Assembly: GCF_032884065.1 (NCBI RefSeq) | Contig: NC_088883.1 | Coordinates: 24,485,637 to 24,549,636 of the forward strand | Direction: 5' to 3' | DNA from: Artemia franciscana | Lineage: Eukaryota > Arthropoda > Branchiopoda > Anostraca > Artemiidae | DNA length: 64,000 nt | In this document: positions 53,453 through 64,000 of the stretch, one piece after another | Numbering within the stretch: the stretch's first letter is position 1 | Layout of the letters: each line of letters starts with the position of its first letter | Notes under the pieces: model-generated | What the model was told of the DNA's origin: nothing | The model's database searches: none | Seen by the model: the letters and a program-made list of their open reading frames with translations, nothing else | Position numbers and translations under genes: made by a program

Positions 53453-55058
53453 GTTCTTGTTAAATTGAAAAATTAACAAAAATTGAAAAAATTAACAATT
53501 AACAAGAACTCTCTCAACTCTACTTTTTAAAACAGTGAAAACTTTAGCTTAAAGAGCAGGGCGTTGAAGAAGGAGCAGCCCCTTTCATATACGGGGTAAT
53601 TTCTGTTTGTTTTAAGTCTTAATGTCGCTCCTTACTTTCAGTTAAAAAACTAGTTTTTTTTATTTAATCTCTGAACGTTTTTTAGTTAATCCATGTTTTG
53701 ATTTCGGCTCTCCACAGATGAATAATTAAAGCAAAATTTGCATATTTATTTATTTGGCTAAATGGATTTCCCATAGTTTTGATCGAATGATTTTGCGAAA
53801 AAAGGAGGGGAAGGAGACCCAGTTGCTCTCCAAGTTTTTGGGTACTTAAAAAGGCAACTAGAGCTTTTAGTTTTTACGAGCGTTTTCATTAGTAAAAGAT
53901 ATACGTAACTTACGAATTAGCTTGCGTAACAAACTTATATGTTCGTATGTTTTTATTACGTATATGAGAAGGTTCGCCCTCTTGTCAATGCCTCGTCAAT
54001 AACTCTATGCATTAAAGCTAAAATTTTGTCCCCTGAATCACAAAGGCCGTAGAATAAATAGTTGAAATTACTAAAAATCCTTTAGCGTAAAGAGTGAGGT
54101 ATTAGGAGGAGGTGAACCCTTTATATGCGTAATATTTTCTGTTCGTTTCAAGTTTTAATGCTACTCCATACTTCCAGTTGAAAAAAACTTTTTCATATTT
54201 ATTTTCTCATTGTTTTTTTAAATAATGCTAGAAAATGCTGCGCCCCCTTTATGGAAATCTTCTTCCCCCCATGACAAATTCCTCCATGGAAAATTTCCCC
54301 CACATAGCCCCCTCTTATCAACTCCCCCCTCCCATCCAAAAAATCACCCTGAATACGTCTCTACATTTCCCATTAACCGTTAATATATGCAAACACTGGT
54401 CAAAATTTGCAACTTGCAGCTCTTTCCACGGGGACTGTGGGGGAGGAAGTCGTCCCCAAAGACATTGTTATAAGGTTTTTATACTATGTTGAATAAAATG
54501 GCTATCTCAAAATTTTGATCCGACTACTTTGGGAAAAAATGAACGTGGGAGGGGACCTAGGTGACCTCCGATTTTTTTGGTCACTTAAAAAGGGCACTAG
54601 AACTTTTCATTTCCGTTCGAATGAGACCTCTCTCAAAATTCTAGGACCACTGGGTCGATACGATCGCCCCTGGGAAAAAAAAAACAAAAAAAAACAAGCA
54701 AATAAACGCGCATCCATGATTTGTCTTCTTGCAAAAAATACAAAATTCCACATTTTTGTAGATAGGATCTTGGAACTTGTACAAGAGGGTTCTCTGATAC
54801 GCTGAATCTGATGGTGTGATCTTAATTAAGATTCTATGACTTTTAGAGGGTGTTTCACCCTATTTTCGAAAATAGGGCAAATTTTCTCAGGCTCGTAACT
54901 TTTGATGAAAAAGACTAAATTTAATAAAACTTATATTTAAAATCAGCATTAAAATTCGATTCTTTTGATGTAACTATTGGTATCAAAATTCTGTTTTTTA
55001 GAGTTTTGGTTACTATTGAGCCGGGTCATTCCTTACTACAGTTCGTTACCACGAACTG
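53453..55058 (-). repeat. Hairpin-ended family, right-hand inverted copy
   Basis: It ends in the palindrome CAGTTCGTTACCACGAACTG (55039-55058). The order of modules is the reverse of that at 43360-44450. A foldback hairpin lies at about 53935-54125 and a CTTTCAGTTAAAAAACTAG-type arm end at 53640. Together with 50339 onward, this gives a second pair of inverted ends about 4.7 kb apart. Confidence 0.75.
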
Positions 55059-55064
55059 TTTGAT

Positions 55065-55750
55065 ACTTTAATCATTACCTCTGAAATACCCCTCCTTGCA
55101 AAGTAATGCTTGCTTCAATGGCTAGACAAAAATACATCTTACTCAGTTTGATAAACATGCCAAATTCAATGTATGCACTTCACAGTATCAAGGGAATATA
55201 AAAGCTGAAGAAAAAGGTCGCTGAAAGATCAAAACATGAAATAAAAGCATACATCTTTGAAAATCCAGGTGAAACGAGTTTGAATGGATCAATCTTTCTT
55301 TTGCTTCTTCTTTTTGCTCGTTCGAAAAATGTACTAGTCTGATTCAAGTTCTTGTGAAGTGAACATTAGGAAAAATAATCCCAATTGTATAGTAAGTCCT
55401 ACTTCAGCCGATTTTTGTTCTGGGGCTCATAATAGGAGAGAATTAAGTCAGGGATAATAGATACCATTAGTTTTACTTCTGAATATAATTGTTAATATTG
55501 TCAAAAATCTTGCTGTTAAAAAGTGTAAAACCTTTTTTTTTTTTACAAAATCTGTTGATGATTTATTTTAGTAAATTACTAGTAAAGCTTTAGCACCAAG
55601 AGCTAATGATTGGAGGATGACAACAAACCCCCCACCTAAATCCCTACCCCAAAATAGTGAGGGATTCAAAAACGGTGATGCTAATTGTTAATTTTGATTT
55701 TTTTTTTGCTGTGTTATTCTTCATCAGTCCTACGCTTTTAAACTTTTACG
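55065..55750. other. No gene recognised
   Basis: AT-rich spacer with homopolymer T runs. No ORF over 60 codons stands out. Confidence 0.45.
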
Positions 55751-55751
55751 C

Positions 55752-56065
55752 CTTTTTTTTATTTATTTATTTATTAATACCAAATACGGTAAGCTTTCAA
55801 GCTTGTCACAGTAAACATAATAAATAAAAGTTATGACAAAACTGACAACATAATACACACATACAAATCAATGAAAATAACGACTACAACAAACACTGAC
55901 AAATAATACTATAAATTATTTAAAAGTATGATTTACTTTGAAAATTTGTTTGTGCTAGTTGTGTTTTGAATCTGTTTATGTCATCTGTTAGAAATGTTTT
56001 AGGTGGAAGGTCATTCCATGGCCTGGTTCAAACCTGGTAAACTCCTCCTCCTGGATATGACCTTG
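55752..56065 (-). mobile_element. 3' end of a CR1/Jockey-type LINE
   Basis: The minus strand reads TRPWNDLPPKTFLTDDINRF, then KTQLAQTNFQSKSYF and a stop at 55920-55922. This is the standard C terminus of such RT proteins (W-N-x-L-P, then a short loop and F-K-x-x-L). The 3' end is AATAAATAAATAAATAAA (complement of 55752-55775). Only about 0.3 kb remains. Confidence 0.75.
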
Positions 56066-56069
56066 CCCA

Positions 56070-57360
56070 TGCTTGTTCCCAGGAAAATATTTGCAATACA
56101 TCACTCTCTTAGTTCACAGGTATAGAAGAAAAGAAAAAAAAATCATAGCTTCATCGGGAAATAATAAAAATAGCCAGGACAAGGGTTTTAATGCGAATAC
56201 AGCAAAGCAAAGTACAGCTTGTATAATCGATAAGGCGCGTTCAACTTCAAGAAGAAGATATAGCTAAAATTTAAATTACAAAAATCATAAAAGTTGTCAT
56301 AACTCGTATAGTTTTGTAAGGTTTTACTAAAATCGTAAAAGATAGGCAAATTCCTGTCTCTTGATACTCTGTCCTCGGCAGAATCTAGCAAGTTTGTCTT
56401 CCTATTTTAATTTTATTTAATAAGACCATTCCTAAATGACCATTACGCAAAAAAACGAGTTGTAAATTAAATATGAGCGCATATTCAGGGGCAGTGTAAA
56501 AGTATAAACTAGATTACTAAGTCTTTATTGAGGTTTAATCAAATTTCTGATGACTTGGCTTTGTTAAACAAGAAACGATATACATAAATCTGACTACAAA
56601 GGAGACGGGGAGGCAACTTTTATGCTCCTTTAACAATAGAGAAAAAAAATCTACCTTGTTACCTTTGGTTCAATTTTGTTTATAAATTCAATGTCACTTC
56701 ACTCTGTTATTTTCTATACAAGTTGATTTTATATCTGATTATTAGCCTTTGGCCACCAAATGAACTAAACACTTATTTTATAAAGAACCAAGATCAAAAT
56801 AGTATTTATGTGGATACAGAGAATAAATTAATGTGGATGATAGTTTTTGTTAAGCAAGAGAAAATGGAAATTCTTTTTTCATAAATTTTTTATTAATATA
56901 CAAAATAAAGATTTTAATGGAAAATATTTCAGCCATATAATTGCAGTGTTAAAAAAAAAGGCGACTATTAGTTTTGTCAGTGTAACAATAATGGCTTTTT
57001 ACTAAATTGAATTAGTAAGTTGTCATAACTCTAAGGCAATTGGTATTCTGATTAAAGTTATCTTTTACAACGGTATCTTAAGTTCTATCGCCTGAAGGCA
57101 AGTGAATATATTTCTCTTTAAAGCGATTGCAAGCAGACTAAAAGCTTCATTAAAGCGACATTTAAATTTTTCATTAAAGAGAATTTTGTAAATAGTTTTT
57201 AAGGGCACCGTGTTTCGCCTTATGACTTGAAAATCAAGATCAAATTCAGGATTTATTTAAAGCGAGGATAAGGCGAGGATTGTTTGAGGCGTTTGAGGAT
57301 GTTTGATTGTTTGAGGATGTTTTGTGTATGAATGGTCACAAATGAAAGAAATATTTTTGG
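56070..57360. other. No gene recognised
   Basis: AT-rich interval. ATTGTTTGAGG or TGTTTGAGGATG repeats occur near 57275-57320. No exon with a domain was found on either strand. Confidence 0.45.
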
Positions 57361-57369
57361 TACTTTATC

Positions 57370-58660
57370 ATGGGAAAAGAGAATTTTCAGCGCTATTTTT
57401 CTTCAGCGCTATTTAAAAAAAAATCGACGAGAAATTTAATAAAAAAGCAATTTTTTAACTTCAAGGAAGGATCAAAACTTAAAACTAAAAGAAATTATTA
57501 CGTATATGAGGGGGTTAATCCCCTGCTGAATACTTCGCTCTTTACGCTAAAGTGTTTTTTTAGTAATTTCAAAAGAGCTATTTATTCTAATTAAACGGCC
57601 TTTTTGATTCAGGGGCCATTCTTAAAAGAATTGGGACAAAATTCAAACTATAGTGTAAAGAACAAGGTTGTGACCAGGGGATGAACCCCCTCATGTAGGA
57701 AATCAAATTTACGTATATAGACGTCTGTTACATAAGTTAATTTGTAGATTACGTGTATTTATTAGTAATAAGAAACGTCCATGAATAAAATAGAAGTTCT
57801 AGTGGTTTTCTTAAGTAGCCAAAAAATTGGAGGCCAACTAGGCCCCCTCTCCGCCCTTTTTTCTCAAAATCCTCAGGTTTCAACTTTGAGAAAGCCAATA
57901 AACTATAAAAAAGCATACAAAAAGGAGCAACATTAAAAACTAAATATAACAGAAATTATTAGGTATATGAGGGGGTTTGCCTCCTCCTCAATACCCCGCT
58001 CTTTACGCTAAAGTTTTTTTTAGTAATTTCAAAAGAGCCATTTTTTGTAATTAAACGGCCTTTGTGATTCAGTGGTCATTCTTAATGAATTGGAACAAAA
58101 TTTGGACTTTAATGTAAAAAGCCAGATATTGACGAAAGGACAAACCCCCGAATTTACGTAATAGAACTTTATGAAAATAGAAGTTAATTAAATTAATTTG
58201 TATGTTGCATTTAATTATTACTAATAAAACGTTTGTAAATAAAATTAAAAGTTCTAGCGGCCTTTTCAAGTAACAAAAAGATTTGAAGGCAACTAGGCCC
58301 CTCCCCAACCCTTTTTTTTTATCAAAATCGTCCGATTAAAATTTTGAAAAAGCCATTTAGCTAAGAACATTAAAATTATTATGCAAATTGTTGTTTTAAT
58401 TATTGAATTTTACTGTTGATGATGAACACTGTATATGTGTTCGAAATATCCAGTTAAATAATTTTATATCTGTTCACTGTCAATTAAAAGGTTTCATCCC
58501 TATTTTGAACTGTTTTACTTTAATTATTCATGTACAGTGAATCAAAATCAAAACCTGTATTAATTCAAAAACGTTCAGAAATTGAACAAAAAAAAGTTTT
58601 TCTAATTGAAAGTAAGGAATGACATAAAACTTAAAACGAAAAGAAATTTTTATTTTTATT
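57370..58660 (+). repeat. Dominant-family array, two units
   Basis: Unit one starts about 57430 and unit two about 57915. Each runs GGAGCAACATTAAAA, ATGAGGGGGTTTGCC or ATGAGGGGGTTAATC, CTTTACGCTAAAGT, AATTAAACGGCCTTT, GTGATTCAG, then CTAGGCCCC. The units include the TTTACGCTAAAG/TTTAGTGTAAAG inverted pair. No gene. Confidence 0.8.
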
Positions 58661-58669
58661 AACGAAAAG

Positions 58670-58671
<2 letters not shown>

Positions 58672-58752
<81 letters not shown>
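58672..58752. repeat. (TA)n tract at left edge of duplication copy B
   Basis: About 80 bases of pure TA dinucleotide, immediately before the first shared base of copy B. Confidence 0.97.
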
Positions 58753-62160
<3,408 letters not shown>

Positions 62161-62268
62161 AACAATGTAATTCAATTTTCAAAAATAGAAATAAAAATGT
62201 ATATATACAGAATCAAGATATAAACTAAATTATTTTTAAATCTGATTTAAAAAGACTCAGTCTTCTTG

Positions 62269-62979
62269 TTAATCATCATCAAGAATGTCATCTTTGCTTT
62301 CATCATGAAGCAGAACATATTCTCTAGAACTAAAGCCAAATTTAAGCACATCTTTTTCTCGTAATTCAACATATCTTAGAGGTTCAATTGGCTTATTATT
62401 CACGAAAGTTTCATTGGAAGAGCCCAAATCAATAATATATGGCCTTACGGCTCTTTCCCGTCGTCCATCAGCCTTTTCATAAGGGACGAGACGGTACTGT
62501 AAGGCGGCATGCTGTTTTGAACAGGAGGGATGGTCTACTACGAGGTCACATACTTTTCTGTCCCGGCCAATTAAATAAGCACTTTGTCTATGCATATAAA
62601 GAGTTGGCATATTTTCATTATCTTTAAACACATAAAATCTCCAGCGTTTTTTTGGAATACGGGCTTCGGGAGGCTCACTATATTTGATGACTACACCACG
62701 AAAGGTATTCGTCTCTTCTGCAAGTTTACCAGAAAGAGCAAAATTAGGTTTTTCCTTTTCTTTTGCCGCTTTTTTCTTACGGTCACCTCTTTCATGTTCC
62801 CTGCTTTTCCTTCGTTCTTTTCTTCCTGCTTCTCTTCTCTGAGGAGGCCGAAGTTCCTCAGAAAATCTTGCCGAATTTCTGTCCCTTGCTTTACCAATTG
62901 ATGATTTAGAAAGCATATCTTTCACTTGCTTCTTCTCGACAAGAGATACGACACTTTCTTTCTTCTTTTTTGTATGTTT
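62269..62979 (-). CDS. SNIP1: SNIP1 terminal exon (FHA-domain splicing/signalling factor)
   Basis: The acceptor TTATTTTTTTTAG precedes AAACAT. The exon gives 236 codons in phase 0 and ends TAA-TGATGA-rich DILDDD. It starts with a basic, RS/E-rich part (KESVVSLVEKK, RKERRKSREHERGDRKKK), then the SNIP1 signature TFRGVVIKYSEPPEARIPKK and an FHA domain (about residues 135-225: YLIGRD, HPSCSKQHAALQYRL, IIDLGSSNETFVNN, KFGFSSREYVLLH). SNIP1 is a nuclear phosphopeptide-binding factor of the spliceosomal RES complex and a modulator of SMAD/p300 and NF-kB signalling. Human SNIP1 is 396 aa, so the N-terminal part lies in exons to the right. The usual G-N-G-T in the FHA is N-E-T here. Identity is secure. 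Confidence 0.95.
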   Translation of the reverse strand, partial: KHTKKKKESVVSLVEKKQVKDMLSKSSIGKARDRNSARFSEELRPPQRREAGRKERRKSREHERGDRKKKAAKEKEKPNFALSGKLAEETNTFRGVVIKYSEPPEARIPKKRWRFYVFKDNENMPTLYMHRQSAYLIGRDRKVCDLVVDHPSCSKQHAALQYRLVPYEKADGRRERAVRPYIIDLGSSNETFVNNKPIEPLRYVELREKDVLKFGFSSREYVLLHDESKDDILDDD

Positions 62980-63270
62980 CTAAAAAAAATAATGATTAAC
63001 TAGAAAAAAGGAGAATAAAATACAGAATGTACTATATTGATCATAACTCAGAAATAACCTGAGTTCGATCTCGATTCTTTTAAATTTGTCACACTATGTG
63101 TAAAAGATGTCTCTAATAAAATTATAATGCCCAAGGCAAACGATAGTTGACTAACCGATAAAAAAAAAAAAATTGTGGATGATCTGGGTTCTCCCTTGAT
63201 TCTAATGTCACACTTTTGTTCAAGAGACGGAAAACTGAAAAGGTATGAATTGGCTTGAAAATTCTATATT
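62980..63270 (-). other. SNIP1 intron sequence
   Basis: Intron upstream of the terminal SNIP1 exon, AT-rich with an A run at 63160-63172. Nothing else is seen. Confidence 0.6.
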
Positions 63271-63273
63271 AAT

Positions 63274-63592
63274 ATTCATGGGAAATTTTCAGTGAGGATC
63301 GAATTGTCCAGGGAGAATTTTCCAGTGGAGAGAGGGGATTAATTTAAGGCGAACAAACTTTACTTTGATAGATTTTTTGCGTAGAAAGACATTTTAGAAG
63401 TAGGAAAGCCAGATTTTTCGGCAGTATTTGAAGAGAAAAGATTGAATTTAAAATAACACTTTTCAACTAAAAGTGAGGAACAACATTGAAACTTAAAACG
63501 AAAAAAAGTTATTATATATATATGAGGGTGGTTAACCCCCTTTCAACACTTTGCTCTTTACGCTAAAATTTAACTCTGTGTCCCAATTATTA
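63274..63592 (-). repeat. Inverted fragment of the duplicated dominant-family segment
   Basis: The reverse complement matches 52258-52595 of copy A (and 60960-61290 of copy B): GGGAGAATTTTCCAGTGGAG, TTTTTCGGCAGTATTTG, CAACTAAAAGTGAGGAACAA, GGTTAACCCCCTTTCAACAC. It ends abruptly at AATTATTA (63592), directly against the candidate SNIP1 exon sequence. Confidence 0.88.
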
Positions 63593-63605
63593 CCTTTCAG
63601 CTGAC

Positions 63606-63775
63606 CCTTTTCTTCACGGCTGGGGGGCATTTCTTCTGGGGGAAGTGTTTGTCTCGTTCATTAATACCATTGTTATGTCTAGGAAACTTTTCCTCATCTC
63701 TCCTATACTTATCTTCTCTCTTAGGAGGGCGACGTTCCCCAGAAGACCTAGTCGAGATATCTCTGTCAATTGACT
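63606..63775 (-). CDS. Candidate upstream SNIP1 exon (charged, RS-like)
   Basis: The acceptor CTTCTCTTCTTTAG precedes AGTCAATTG. The open frame reads SIDRDISTRSSGERRPPKRE, then DKYRRDEEKFPRH and NERDKHFPQKK, closing with a stop 12 bases beyond the AGG/GTCAGC donor chosen here. The charged R/D/E/K composition matches the SNIP1 N-terminal half and phase 0 joins to the terminal exon. However, the donor is weak (GCC/GTGAAG is an alternative) and I cannot align it residue by residue. Confidence 0.45.
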
Positions 63776-63776
63776 C

Positions 63777-64000
63777 TAAAGAAGAGAAGGATCATGACAA
63801 AGAAAGAAGTGGCCATAAAAAAAAATTGGTCGCTCAGAATCAAGAGAAACATCTAGAAAAACGATGTTTGAAATGGAGCGAGAAAGAAAATATGGCAAGA
63901 GAAAGTCTGCTTTAGGTCGTGACCGTTCTTTGGAAAACAGTAATGATTTTGAAGACAAATCCCGAACTCAACCATCATCCAAACGTCGGAAAGCCGATGA
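63777..64000 (+). pseudogene. RS-rich coding-like sequence on the opposite strand
   Basis: Plus-strand reading: DSKEEKDHDKERSGHKKK in one frame, then, across an A9 run at 63819-63827, IGRSESRETSRKTMFEMERE and RKYGKRKSALGRDRSLENSN in the next frame, running off the window end with SSKRRKAD. It looks like an RS-domain or SNIP1-type N terminus broken by one frame change, or two exons with the join in this run. It lies head to head with the minus-strand candidate exon. Confidence 0.35.

Noticed and set aside
62439-62901. Plus-strand ORFs opposite SNIP1
   Set aside because: They are antisense shadows of the SNIP1 exon without any homology.

Overview
The window reads as a repeat-choked, AT-rich arthropod nuclear genome. 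Short host exons with GT/AG borders lie far apart in kilobases of LINEs, foldback repeats, (TA)n tracts and minisatellites. A Methuselah-type receptor exon points to an arthropod. The dominant repeat family (hairpin end CAGTTCGTGGTAACGAACTG, body GAAAGTAAGGAGCGAC) looks to me like the one that fills brine shrimp (Artemia) DNA. That species guess comes from memory, not from a search. There are no bacterial operons, CRISPR arrays or riboswitches.

Host genes. (1) Minus strand, 22594 to 7306: a five-exon gene for a diverged RNF41/NRDP1-like RING E3 ubiquitin ligase. I assembled it from homology and splice sites; it gives 344 aa in frame. (2) Plus strand, 42359-42602: one exon of a Methuselah-like 7TM receptor. 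(3) Minus strand, 62979-62269: the terminal exon of SNIP1 (FHA domain), with a possible upstream exon at 63775-63606. (4) Two weak candidates: a terminal exon at 48925-49104 (+) and an RS-rich reading at 63777-64000 (+).

Layout. 1-2.6 kb: foldback repeats and tandem modules. 2.6-7.3 kb: old repeats. 7.3-22.6 kb: the RNF41-like gene, whose introns hold a decayed LINE, an inverted pair of RTE-like reverse transcriptase fragments, an unrecognised pseudogene and several small palindromes. 23.6-27.9 kb: a decayed two-ORF LINE. 29.1-33.5 kb: an apparently coding-intact two-ORF LINE with an ATGA ORF1/ORF2 overlap. 34.4-34.8 kb: a Penelope-like endonuclease fragment ending at a 100-N assembly gap, which itself abuts a 110-bp-arm palindrome. 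35.5-37.2 kb: a diverged satellite. 37.3-38.7 kb: a 5'-truncated LINE. 39-41 kb: minisatellites. 41.8 kb: a tRNA-Lys-derived relic. 42.9-62.2 kb: mostly the dominant hairpin-ended family, including a roughly 3.3-kb direct duplication (50.2-53.45 and 58.75-62.16 kb) whose copies both start at (TA)n tracts. 62.2-64 kb: SNIP1 locus.

The host genes show no functional linkage to one another. The landscape is one of long introns and intergenic DNA enlarged by transposons. I saw no retroviral, LTR or Polinton element.
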